Assembly (NCBI RefSeq): GCF_004006395.2
Contig: NZ_CP029758.2
Location: 2,728,001 to 2,792,000 of the forward strand
Direction of reading: 5' to 3'
From: Clostridium sp. AWRP
GTDB lineage: Bacteria; Bacillota; Clostridia; Clostridiales; Clostridiaceae
Length of the DNA stretch: 64,000 bases
Below are positions 1-8,437 of this stretch, one piece after another (the first letter of the stretch is position 1; each line of letters begins with the position of its first letter). Below the pieces are notes generated by a model. That model searched no databases. It worked only from the letters and a program-made list of their open reading frames with translations, and was not told the DNA's origin. A program made the position numbers and the translations under genes.

Positions 1-489
1 ATCCGTCAATTTTTGAAGTATTTTTTGTGCATTTGGTCCCTGAATTGCAAGCTGTATAATTGAAGGAGATATATTTTTTATATCCACCTGAAAATTTCCC
101 TTATTTTTTTTCATCCAATCAATATCTTTATCCGTATTTGCAGCATTTATTACGAGAAAAAAGTGCTCATTTGTAAATTTATAAACAAGTATATCATCTA
201 CTATTCCACCTTCTGGATAGCACATAGGTGTATATAATATTTGATTTTCTTTAATCTTAGCTGCATCATTTGTTATTAAATTTTGAACAAATTCTAGTGC
301 ATCTTTTCCTGTTATATCTGCTTCTCCCATATGTGAGACATCAAATAATCCTGCTTTTTTACGCACTGCTTGATGTTCAGCTGTTATGCATTCAAATTGA
401 ACCGGCATATCCCATCCTGCAAAATCTATTATTTTTGCACCGTATTTCTTATAGGCATCAAACAGCGGAGTTTTCTTTAATTCTTCCAT
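1..489 (-). CDS. gcvT: Aminomethyltransferase (glycine cleavage T protein), 5' part
   Basis: The first 163 codons of GcvT, running off the left edge of the window. T protein transfers the aminomethyl-lipoyl carbon from H protein to tetrahydrofolate in the glycine cleavage system. The N-terminus (KKTPLFDAYKKYGAKIIDF, then FAGWDMPVQF, LFDVSHMGE, TNDAA and the GGIVDDILVY segment) matches the folate-binding aminomethyltransferase fold throughout. The ATG at 489 follows a GGGGG ribosome binding site by about nine bases. It lies directly behind a glycine riboswitch with a terminator, so expression is expected to rise with glycine. The rest of the gcv operon should lie left of the window. Confidence 0.95.
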   Translation of the reverse strand, partial: MEELKKTPLFDAYKKYGAKIIDFAGWDMPVQFECITAEHQAVRKKAGLFDVSHMGEADITGKDALEFVQNLITNDAAKIKENQILYTPMCYPEGGIVDDILVYKFTNEHFFLVINAANTDKDIDWMKKNKGNFQVDIKNISPSIIQLAIQGPNAQKILQKLTD

Positions 490-521
490 AACATAAGACC
501 CCCTTCATATTTTTACGCATT

Positions 522-565
522 AAAAAAGGATATGGAGACTATTTACCCAATAGTCCACATATCCT
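522..565 (-). terminator. Riboswitch-controlled intrinsic terminator ahead of gcvT
   Basis: Read leftward, a stem of about 16 bp (GGATATGTGGACTATT pairing across a short GGGT loop) is followed by a TTTTTT run. It sits between the second glycine aptamer and the gcvT start and is the likely expression platform. Confidence 0.85.
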
Positions 566-740
566 CTGTTTTTTTACCTGAGAGTTTCGATATTACATAT
601 CTTTCACCTTTGGTACTGCTTTTTTAGCAGCTTTTTCAGAGTTTTGTCCCACAGCGCTCCCTTTACCTGAAAGTTTTTGATATAACCGTGGCGGTATATC
701 ATTGCTTCTTCGGTCAACAACTAGATGTTATCTCGCACTG
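563..740 (-). promoter_or_regulatory. Tandem glycine riboswitch
   Basis: Read leftward, two successive aptamers carry the conserved glycine-riboswitch blocks: GACCGAAGAAGCAA and ACTTTCAGGTAAAGGGA in aptamer 1 (about 640-740), and ACTCTCAGGTAAA in aptamer 2 (about 563-640). The position directly before gcvT and the following terminator are typical of clostridial glycine switches that turn transcription on when glycine is bound. Confidence 0.92.
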
Positions 741-776
741 TATTCATCCAATTTATATACTTTTTACTACATTATT

Positions 777-805
777 AATATACACCTTAAGATATGGAAT
801 TTCAA
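777..805 (-). promoter_or_regulatory. Sigma-A promoter for the glycine riboswitch-gcv transcript
   Basis: On the minus strand TTGAAA (800-805) and TATATT (777-782) are separated by 17 bp. This places the transcription start about 30 bases ahead of the first aptamer. The promoter lies just past the 3' end of the neighbouring flavoprotein gene. Confidence 0.6.
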
Positions 806-817
806 TAAAAATATTTT

Positions 818-2086
818 TTAATTTTTATCTGAATTTTCAAATCTTTTATCCATAGTATTTATATATTCTTCCATAGCATTTACAAGATGTTTTGAAACCT
901 CTACTGCTTCAACAACAGTTTTGGCACCTGTTACCACATCACCTGATGCAAAAACCCCAGACCTTGTAGTTCTTCCTGAATCATCTGTTTGTATAAGGCC
1001 TCTGGAATTCACTTCTATTCCTTCAGAATTGTTTACTATATTTGCCTTAGGCCCCTGGCCTACAGCAATTATTATAGAATCTGCATTAAAAAGCTTTTCT
1101 TCCTCATCTTTTAGCATTACTTTCTTTTTTCCGGTATTTTCATCAAATGATACTTCAGTTGGAACTATTTTAATTCCATCATCTGTTATTTCAACTGGTG
1201 CCATTTTATAGAGAAATTTCACTCCATCAAGTTTGGCATAATCGATTTCTATATTATCTGCTCCTGCATGTTCTTCATCACTTCTTGCAATTATAGTTAC
1301 GTCATTTGATCCATTTCTAATTATGGTCCTTGCAGCATCCATAGCAACATTTCCTGCACCTATAACTGCAACTTTATCTCCCAAATTATAGGACTCAGGA
1401 TTCTTAAGATAATCTATGGCATAATTCACATTTCCATAAGTTTCTCCTTTAAGTCCCAAGTTCCTTGGGCTCCACACTCCTGTTCCTATATAAACCGCCC
1501 TGTATCCATCCCTAAACAAATCTTCAACAGTTATAACAGGACCTATAAGAGTATTAGGCCTTATCTTAACTCCCATATGGAAAAGTTTATCTTTAAGCCT
1601 GTCCAAAATATCTTTTGGAAGTCTAAATGCAGGTATTCCGTATCTCAAAACTCCTCCTATATCTTCATGGGATTCAAATATAGTCACATCATATCCCTTT
1701 CTTGCCATTATAAAAGCAATACTCAATCCTGCTGGACCTGATCCTACTACTGCAATTTTTTTATTCAACTTTTTTATATCAGCTGACGTTATAAAATTAA
1801 GATAAAAGTCCGATATATATTTTTCGATAAGTCCAAACTTTATAGGAGTTCCTTTTTTACCAAGCACGCAATGGCCTTCACAAAACTTTTCATGTGGACA
1901 AACTTGTGAACAAATAGCTGACATGGGATTATTTTTAAAAAGAAGTTTCCCGGCTTCCTTTATTTTGTTCTCTTTAAAAAGTTTTATTACTTCATTTATA
2001 GGGGTACTTACAGGGCATCCTTTTTTACATTGGGGCACTTTACATCCAATACATCTATTAGCTTCACCAAAAACAATTTTATCCAA
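818..2086 (-). CDS. GltD-like NAD(P)H-dependent FAD/[4Fe-4S] oxidoreductase
   Basis: 422 residues of the glutamate synthase beta-subunit family (GltD/NfnB-like). The N-terminal Fe-S domain has CIGCKVPQCKKGCP (about 12-25) and CSQVCPHEKFCEGHC (about 59-73). An FAD dinucleotide fold follows (VVGSGPAGLSIA, about 113) and then an NAD(P) fold (VIGAGNVAMDAART, about 242). The C-terminus GVFASGDVV is the usual second FAD motif. No gltA large subunit is adjacent, so it may serve another electron-transfer partner. The start is TTG, chosen because GGGAGG lies eight or nine bases upstream. It appears monocistronic, with a terminator between it and the preceding hydratase gene. Confidence 0.85.
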   Translation of the reverse strand: MDKIVFGEANRCIGCKVPQCKKGCPVSTPINEVIKLFKENKIKEAGKLLFKNNPMSAICSQVCPHEKFCEGHCVLGKKGTPIKFGLIEKYISDFYLNFITSADIKKLNKKIAVVGSGPAGLSIAFIMARKGYDVTIFESHEDIGGVLRYGIPAFRLPKDILDRLKDKLFHMGVKIRPNTLIGPVITVEDLFRDGYRAVYIGTGVWSPRNLGLKGETYGNVNYAIDYLKNPESYNLGDKVAVIGAGNVAMDAARTIIRNGSNDVTIIARSDEEHAGADNIEIDYAKLDGVKFLYKMAPVEITDDGIKIVPTEVSFDENTGKKKVMLKDEEEKLFNADSIIIAVGQGPKANIVNNSEGIEVNSRGLIQTDDSGRTTRSGVFASGDVVTGAKTVVEAVEVSKHLVNAMEEYINTMDKRFENSDKN

Positions 2087-2523
2087 TTCTTTTTCCTCCC
2101 TTGTGTGTAAACAAACTCTATAATGTTTTATTTACCATCTGTACTATTTTTTATCAACATTCTGTGCTAATATTTATATTACATATATATAATCATATAT
2201 AATAAAAATTCTCAATGCTTATTATCTGTATCTATATTATTAATCTTCTGTATTTCTTAATTCATCTTAAAAATACTTCAGATTTCATAAGATTTATAAT
2301 AGTTATCATGCACAACGAGCACCCCTATTTTCTTCCTGACTTTTGTAAAATTGCCTCAAAATAATAATTTATTGTATTTTAAATAAAAAGCTGCATTAGC
2401 TTGAAGTTAATCCTCCATCCAATGCAGCTTTTCAGTTATATTCTAAATATTAATCATACATTTATCGTTCACAACAATATTTCTGTTAAAACTTTTATTA
2501 CCAATTAAATCTATTACACTAGA
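2087..2523. other. Intergenic region between hydratase and flavoprotein genes
   Basis: Apart from the ribosome binding site of the flavoprotein gene and the strong hairpin at 2386-2432, no ORF with coding character or recognisable RNA was seen. The promoter of the flavoprotein gene must lie in this AT-rich stretch, but no single match stands out. Confidence 0.4.
2386..2432 (-). terminator. Intrinsic terminator of the hydratase operon
   Basis: A perfect 12-bp stem (AAAAGCTGCATT with AATGCAGCTTTT) lies about 90 bases past the hydratase stop. Read leftward it continues into a T-rich tail. Confidence 0.8.
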
Positions 2524-4818
2524 TTATTTATCTGTTTTATTATAATTTATTAAACATCCATCTAACAATATATTTACTTCCTTCTCAGTAAGTTTGTCAA
2601 TTTTTACACTGAACTTTTTGAGACTCCCCTTTACCACATAAGCATCTATTTCAGATGGTCTCTCAGCAACAGCCTTTCTTATATTAGGAATAAATATATA
2701 ATCACCGCATTCAAATTGTGGTTCATCTTCCATAACAAAAGGAAGTATACCCCAATTAATCAAATTTGAACGATATCTTTTAGTAGCATATTCTCTTGCA
2801 ATATTAGCATATCCGCCTAAAACTTTTTGACAGCTGGCTGCCTGTTCTCTAGCAGAACCATCTCCAGGCTTTACTGCATATATCATGCTTCCTATACCTG
2901 TATTACTTGTATTTATATTGCCAAACTCCTCTTTTATTACACTAAATACTTTTTCTAGATCCCTATTTGCATCAAAAGGAGACTTTCCTGCAAGTCTATC
3001 TTTTTCTGATTTTTGAATCTGTTTTGATCTTCCAACATATTCAGGATCCTTACGCGATAGTGTAAACTCTGAAAGCTTTAATGGATTTGACCTATAAGAA
3101 GATGTATCTCCTGAAGGTATCAATTCATCTGTTGTAGTTACAGGATCTTTGATTAAAGAACACACTTTTAGTATTAAGTTATCTGAAAGCTCAGGCATAT
3201 CCGGCCAGTTCTTTATATTAGGTCCAAATCTTAATTCCACATCACTATTTCCTTTATCAAAAGCATTATAAACACGGTTATCATAAATCGTCTTATTAAA
3301 ATAATATTTAGGTATATTGTAATCTACATCTAAATCTGTAGCTGCTGTAACAAATCCTTTGTTAGCAGCTGTTGCTGCTATTGAACGTGCATCCATAAGT
3401 GCCACATAAGAAAGCTGATCATCATTAGGTTTTGAGCCTTCACGATTAGGGAAGTTTCTAGTTGTATGTCTTATGCTGAGTGAATTATTAGAAGGTGTAT
3501 CTCCTCCTCCAAAACATGGTCCACAGAAAGCTGTCTTAACTATTGCTCCTGTCTGCATCAATTCTGCAGCAATTCCGTTTTGAGCTAAGCTATAATAAAC
3601 AGGCTGACTGGAAGGATAAACATTTAATGTAAACTCATCATTTCCAATAGATTTTCCCTTTAATATGCTGGAAGCTTCACAAATATTTTCATAGTTACCT
3701 CCAGCACATCCTGCTATACATCCTTGTTCTACATATAATCTATTATCTCTTATCTTTTCTTTTAAAGAAAAATCAAGATTTTTGTTAGACATTCTCCTTC
3801 TAGCATCTTTTTCTACTTTATCCAATATATCATAAAGGTTTGCATTAAGATCTTCAATAGTGTATACGTTACTTGGGTGGAAAGGCATTGCTATCATAGA
3901 TTTTATTTTTGACAAATCAACATATACAATTCCATCATAATATGCAGCACTTCCAGGATTTAATTCTTTATAGTCCTCTTTTCTTCCATGTAATTCAAGG
4001 TAATCACAAACTTTGCTGTCAGTTTTCCATATGGAAGTCAAACATGTAGTTTCAGTAGTCATTACATCAATGCCAGTTCTGTATTCTACAGATAAGTTTT
4101 CTATTCCAGGTCCTACAAATTCCATTACCTTGTTTTTAACAAAGCCATTCTTAAATACTTCACCAATTATAGACAAGGCAACATCCTGTGGTCCTATACC
4201 CTTTTGTGGTTTCCCTGTTAAATAAATTCCTATAACTCCAGGATAGGATATATCATATGTTTGAGACAGCAGTTGTTTAACAAGTTCTCCGCCGCCTTCA
4301 CCTATTGCCATTGTACCAAGTGCTCCGTAACGGGTATGACTGTCTGATCCTAAAATCATCTTTCCACAACCTGCCATCATCTCACGCATATACTGATGAA
4401 TAACCGCTAAGTGAGGTGGAACATATATTCCTCCATATTTCTTTGCAGCAGATAATCCAAATAAATGGTCGTCTTCATTAATTGTTCCACCAACAGCACA
4501 GAGACTATTGTGGCAATTAGTAAGCACATATGGTATTGGGAATTTTGTAAGCCCACTGGCACGAGATGTTTGTATAATTCCTACAAAAGTGATGTCATGA
4601 GAAGCAAGAGCATCAAATTTAATATTTAAGTTTACATTATCTTTTGATTTATTATGATTCTGCAGTATAGAATAAGTTATAGTTTGTTTTTTAGCTTCTT
4701 CCTTGTTAACATAATCTTTTCCTAATTTTGCTTTAAGTTTTTCATTGCATTCTTTATTGTCAAAGTACAATTCTTCTCCATTTAATAAATATGCACCTTC
4801 GTCATATAATTTAATCAT
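2524..4818 (-). CDS. Aconitase-family hydratase, YbhJ type
   Basis: 764 residues, the length of the YbhJ/PRK11413 'putative hydratase' branch and shorter than AcnA (about 890). It keeps the three cluster-ligand cysteines of the aconitase fold (one in the CIAGCAGG region about 368, a pair in FCGPCFGGGDTPSNN about 440-455), the GSDSHTRYGALGTMAIGEGG segment (about 158), and a C-terminal swivel domain with DGSAREQAA (about 652-660). The family is expected to hydrate/dehydrate a carboxylic acid, but its substrate is unknown. The gene lies 42 bp downstream of the DUF6282 gene in the same transcription unit and shares the SorC-type promoter. It could be misannotated as a TCA aconitase; the context (GntP permease, SorC regulator) argues for catabolism of a sugar acid or related carboxylate. 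Confidence 0.85.
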   Translation of the reverse strand: MIKLYDEGAYLLNGEELYFDNKECNEKLKAKLGKDYVNKEEAKKQTITYSILQNHNKSKDNVNLNIKFDALASHDITFVGIIQTSRASGLTKFPIPYVLTNCHNSLCAVGGTINEDDHLFGLSAAKKYGGIYVPPHLAVIHQYMREMMAGCGKMILGSDSHTRYGALGTMAIGEGGGELVKQLLSQTYDISYPGVIGIYLTGKPQKGIGPQDVALSIIGEVFKNGFVKNKVMEFVGPGIENLSVEYRTGIDVMTTETTCLTSIWKTDSKVCDYLELHGRKEDYKELNPGSAAYYDGIVYVDLSKIKSMIAMPFHPSNVYTIEDLNANLYDILDKVEKDARRRMSNKNLDFSLKEKIRDNRLYVEQGCIAGCAGGNYENICEASSILKGKSIGNDEFTLNVYPSSQPVYYSLAQNGIAAELMQTGAIVKTAFCGPCFGGGDTPSNNSLSIRHTTRNFPNREGSKPNDDQLSYVALMDARSIAATAANKGFVTAATDLDVDYNIPKYYFNKTIYDNRVYNAFDKGNSDVELRFGPNIKNWPDMPELSDNLILKVCSLIKDPVTTTDELIPSGDTSSYRSNPLKLSEFTLSRKDPEYVGRSKQIQKSEKDRLAGKSPFDANRDLEKVFSVIKEEFGNINTSNTGIGSMIYAVKPGDGSAREQAASCQKVLGGYANIAREYATKRYRSNLINWGILPFVMEDEPQFECGDYIFIPNIRKAVAERPSEIDAYVVKGSLKKFSVKIDKLTEKEVNILLDGCLINYNKTDK

Positions 4819-4860
4819 AATTTCCTCCCTGTCATAATGTAATAAAATTTCATTTACTGC

Positions 4861-5694
4861 CTAATCAAGACCTAACATTTTTGCTGGGTATATTTTTGTC
4901 ATATTATTAACAGCTTCTTCAGATAATCCTGAATTTTTCAAAAACGATATATACTCGTATAATTCTTCACTCCACACAGGATTCTCAACCTGGCCTCCAT
5001 CAGTGGATATGATTGTGGATTCATATCCTAAACTTTCAATTGCTCTCAAATTTATTGAAAAATTCTTCTCATATTTACCATTTACACGGTGTGCGTAACA
5101 TCTTTCAAAATACACCCCATATTTTATTAGTGCTCTTTGATCATCCAAAGACATATCTACAGTAGGCCATTCAGGGTGATTTATTAAAATTTTCTTTACA
5201 CCTATTTCCTTTGCTTTTTCAACAACCACTCTAATTTCATATGGCGATAAGTGACCTGTAGCCAGAACAACATTATGCTTTGCAATTAACTTTAAAATTT
5301 CTACAAGTTCAGAAACAATCTGTCCATTATTAATTACTTCAACACCATCTGACATTCCTTTTTGTTTACGTTCATTAGCAGCAAATGACGTTGGTAACCA
5401 AATAATTTTTGCATTCATTTTAATAGCATTTTCTACTGCTGCAATATTCAGTCCTCCCATTTGAGGGTTTAAAACAATTCCACCAAACACATGAATTCCT
5501 TTAACTAATTGTTGTGCAATCCATGCTCTATCCATTGTAGGTACTACATGTGATTTTAAAACAACAGCACGTGCACCAACTCTCTTTGCTTCCTTTACTA
5601 GTTCAATGTCATTTAACCTTCTTTCTCTAATATCAGGTGCAGTATGGATATGTAAATCAATAACATCTTCTAAAGCATTATCTTTGCATTTCAT
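4861..5694 (-). CDS. DUF6282 metal-dependent hydrolase
   Basis: 277 residues. The N-terminal VIDLHIHTAPD motif (about 11-21) supplies an HxH metal site of the amidohydrolase/PHP type. Further histidines occur in VVLKSHVVPT, ATGHLSPYEI and LINHPEWP, followed by an aspartate in IISTDGGQ. The C-terminus has the NMTKIYPAKMLGL signature seen at the end of TIM-barrel amidohydrolases. It probably cleaves a lactone, amide or C-C bond in the pathway fed by the GntP permease, but the substrate cannot be read from sequence. It is the first gene of a two-gene unit with the YbhJ-like hydratase. Its start has a CAGGAGG site about seven bases upstream. Confidence 0.8.
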   Translation of the reverse strand: MKCKDNALEDVIDLHIHTAPDIRERRLNDIELVKEAKRVGARAVVLKSHVVPTMDRAWIAQQLVKGIHVFGGIVLNPQMGGLNIAAVENAIKMNAKIIWLPTSFAANERKQKGMSDGVEVINNGQIVSELVEILKLIAKHNVVLATGHLSPYEIRVVVEKAKEIGVKKILINHPEWPTVDMSLDDQRALIKYGVYFERCYAHRVNGKYEKNFSINLRAIESLGYESTIISTDGGQVENPVWSEELYEYISFLKNSGLSEEAVNNMTKIYPAKMLGLD

Positions 5695-5812
5695 TTTTTC
5701 CTCCTGTATTAACTAATTTTATTTGTAATATATATCTAAGCAAATGTTTACACTTTACATATTAATACATGTTCCTATTTACCAAAAATCAGAATAGAAT
5801 ATTTCACCAGCC

Positions 5813-6105
5813 AATAGATATATACTTAATTTTTAAATTATTTCATTACGATTTAATGATATCAGATTCATTTTGCAAAGTCAACATTAGTTTGCATTTT
5901 ATACAAATGTTTTAAGATTATTTTCTAAAACAGGCTATATATTAATATTAATCTTTATATTTTAAATTTTGTATATTATTATTGAAACAATTGTTACTAT
6001 TTTATACTTTTGTAAATAGTCCCATTTTCTTTACTTGTAAAATTCAAAATCAGCCATAAAATACTAATTTAATTAAAATACATACTTTATTATGTAAAAT
6101 TGTAA
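5813..6105. repeat. Promoter/operator region, copy 1 (diverged duplicate of 7979-8272)
   Basis: Roughly 290 bp upstream of the DUF6282 gene aligns by eye with the region upstream of gntP. Shared blocks include CATTACGATTT-type sequence around the -10, CAAAGTCAACATTAGTTT, ATACAAATGTTTTAA, TATACTTTTGT, TAAAATTCAAAAT and TAAAATTGTAA, in the same order and spacing. Both copies have the same orientation relative to their gene. This implies an old duplication kept because both units answer to the same regulator. Confidence 0.75.
5856..5909 (-). promoter_or_regulatory. Sigma-A promoter with candidate SorC operator, DUF6282-hydratase unit
   Basis: On the minus strand TTGACT (5879-5884) and TATCAT (5856-5861) are spaced 17 bp. 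Directly upstream of the -35, at 5891-5909, lies an interrupted palindrome TTTG-N9-CAAA that is conserved in copy 2. An operator just upstream of the -35 suits either an activator or a repressor. The adjacent SorC-family protein is the obvious candidate. Confidence 0.6.
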
Positions 6106-6143
6106 TTTGTTTGTATGTTTATGGTAGAAAAGTTATATAAGAT

Positions 6144-6187
6144 AAAAAGGATGGAACTTTATATTAGTTAAGATTCCATTCCTTTTT
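6144..6187 (-). terminator. Terminator of gntP
   Basis: Read leftward, AAAAAGGAATGGAA pairs with TTCCATCCTTTTT with one bulge, followed by a T-rich tail. It lies about 80 bases past the permease stop codon. Confidence 0.7.
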
Positions 6188-6264
6188 AATACTTTCGTTC
6201 AATTTTAATATGATCTATTGATATTCAGCATAGGCAAGTAAAAATTCTCATCCTCTTTAATCTT

Positions 6265-7659
6265 TTAAAAACGAGGCAGAAAATTCAACAACAGTGTCAT
6301 TGCCAATCCAACCAATCCTACAATTGATTGGACCATCGTAATAGTTTTAAAGGTTTCACCCATTGACATACTAAATGACTCCTTTACTAACCAAAAACCT
6401 GCATGATTTGCATAGTTAAAGAATAATGATCCTGAACCAATGGCAATTACTAGTAATTCCTTGCTAATGCTTGGATTAGCCGCAGCAAGCGGTGCTAACA
6501 AGCCAGTTGCACCAACAATACCAACAGTAGCAGAACCTGTTGAGACAGATAATAAAGCAGCAACCAGCCATCCTAATAAAATAGGAGAAACATGTATTCC
6601 AGATGAAAGGTGATTGATAGCGACTCCAACATTAGAATTAGTAAGTACCTTTGCAAAGGCGCCACCACCAGCTATAATTAATAAGACATTAGCAATTGGT
6701 TTTAGACTAGCGCCGAGTTCATCATGAAGTTTTTTTGTATCTACTCCCTTTGCATATCCAAAACATATCATTCCTACTAATAGACCGATTAATAAGGCCA
6801 TTATTGGATTACCAATGAATCCTGTTATTTTATTCAACAATACCGCTTTTTTAAAGGATGTTTTTGCAAGTGCATCGGTAAGCATCAGTAACATTGGCAA
6901 TAATGCAACGATAAATGAACTTGCTGATGAAACACCTAAGTCTGAAGTTTTTTCTTGTGAATCAATTGAAGATGCTGCATATAGCTCTAGCAGTTGTTTA
7001 TCAGGACGAACTGTCATACGTGGTGCAATAAATTCGCCATATACTGGTCCTGCAATAATTGCTGCAGGGATTGCACAAATAATACCATAAATCAATGTAA
7101 CCCCAAGATTTGCTTTGATACCTGCAATAGCAGTCAAAGGACCAGGGTGCGGCGGAACCATACCATGCATTGTTGCCAAAGCTGCTATAACCGGAACCCC
7201 AATATGAATATATGCTGATCCTTTTAGATTCCCTTGCTTTTCAAGTTTTGCAGCAACACTAAACACTATTGGTAAAAGCATAATTAGCCCTACTTCAAAG
7301 AACATTGGAATTCCAATAATAAACGCCACTCCACACATAAACCATGGTAAAGTTTTGTTACTAGAACCTTTTAAGATTGTTGAAGCAATTTTGTCACTTG
7401 CGCCCGAAACACTTAATAGTTTTCCTATCATTGCCCCAAGTGCAACTTGCAATCCCACACCTCCTAGTGTACCACCAGCACCATCTGTAATTGATTTTAC
7501 TATTTTATTCATATCTAGACCAGCTGTAAGTCCTACACCAACTGAAACTACTAATAGAGCTACCATAGCATGAAAATGTAATTTTGAAACAATGAGAAGT
7601 ACCAACAATATAACGCTGCATAATGCAATAGTAAGCAATAAAATATCATGATTTGTCAT
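6265..7659 (-). CDS. GntP-family gluconate-type:H+ symporter
   Basis: 464 residues, the normal length for GntP permeases, with about 12-14 hydrophobic segments. Family signatures include the N-terminal half with GGAGGTLGGVGLQVALGAMIGKLL (about 60-83), MHGMVPPHPGP (about 164), and the C-terminal STGSATVGIVG and NHAGFWLV motifs. GntP members import gluconate, fructuronate, glycerate or related hydroxyacids. The actual substrate here is presumably the one processed by the YbhJ-like hydratase and DUF6282 protein. It is transcribed separately from those genes, from its own copy of the duplicated promoter region. The start is ATG with AGAGGTG upstream. Confidence 0.9.
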   Translation of the reverse strand: MTNHDILLLTIALCSVILLVLLIVSKLHFHAMVALLVVSVGVGLTAGLDMNKIVKSITDGAGGTLGGVGLQVALGAMIGKLLSVSGASDKIASTILKGSSNKTLPWFMCGVAFIIGIPMFFEVGLIMLLPIVFSVAAKLEKQGNLKGSAYIHIGVPVIAALATMHGMVPPHPGPLTAIAGIKANLGVTLIYGIICAIPAAIIAGPVYGEFIAPRMTVRPDKQLLELYAASSIDSQEKTSDLGVSSASSFIVALLPMLLMLTDALAKTSFKKAVLLNKITGFIGNPIMALLIGLLVGMICFGYAKGVDTKKLHDELGASLKPIANVLLIIAGGGAFAKVLTNSNVGVAINHLSSGIHVSPILLGWLVAALLSVSTGSATVGIVGATGLLAPLAAANPSISKELLVIAIGSGSLFFNYANHAGFWLVKESFSMSMGETFKTITMVQSIVGLVGLAMTLLLNFLPRF

Positions 7660-7978
7660 TAAATATTCACCTCTTATTAAATTTTAATATTGTATTAGAA
7701 AACTCATAAGAATTCATTTTCTACATCACCACCACTGGTGATTCTTTTATCCCACATAATCACTTTATGTTATTTAAATTTTCAATTATATCCCCATATA
7801 AATTTAAGAACATATTAATATGTTTTTGTAGTAACGTTTACATTGAAAATAAAACCATGCTTAATTGTATTTAATCTTCAATTGATTCCTATGCAATTTA
7901 GTATTAACACAGGTTATTAATTTGTACATTAGTTCATAAAATCAATTTCAAATATAATGTAAAATTGTTTTCAAATAT

Positions 7979-8272
7979 GTAGATATATATCTAATTTTGC
8001 AATCATTTGACTACGATTTCATAATAACAGATTTAATTAGCAAAGTCAACATTAGTTTACATATTATACAAATGTTTTAAAATTATCCTGTAAAATTAGT
8101 ATTATACGAATTTTAGCCTTTACATAATAGTATTATTATATCATTAGTGAAACAAGAGTTAACTTTATATACTTTTGTGTTAAACTTGCATGATTTACTT
8201 ATAAAATTCAAAATTGATGGCAAGATATTAGTTAGCTAAAATATTTATTTAATTACATAAAATTGTAAATTA
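7979..8272. repeat. Promoter/operator region, copy 2
   Basis: Diverged duplicate of 5813-6105 lying between gntP and the divergent SorC gene. The core CAAAGTCAACATTAGTTT is identical between copies and the surrounding blocks are colinear. See the copy 1 entry for the shared blocks. Confidence 0.75.
8021..8074 (-). promoter_or_regulatory. Sigma-A promoter with candidate SorC operator, gntP
   Basis: On the minus strand TTGACT (8044-8049) and TATTAT (8021-8026) are 17 bp apart. The conserved operator candidate lies at 8056-8074 (TTTACATATTATACAAATG), in the same place as in copy 1. The long leader of about 350 bases to the gntP start holds no obvious ORF. Confidence 0.6.
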
Positions 8273-8437
8273 AATTTTTAAGGTTCCCCCATTGTCTTGA
8301 AAAAGCAAATTAGTTCTATTATAATTAGTTTGTGTGTGCAGGATTATCAGTAGTTTCCTTTAGTAATATTATTTCTAAGTTAATTAAAAGTTGTTTTTGA
8401 ATTTACACTAAATATAAAATTAGTTGAGAGGTTAAAC

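Noticed and set aside
2524..4818. Reading the hydratase as housekeeping aconitase
   Set aside because: Length about 764 and sequence layout fit the YbhJ branch; no citrate synthase or isocitrate dehydrogenase nearby.
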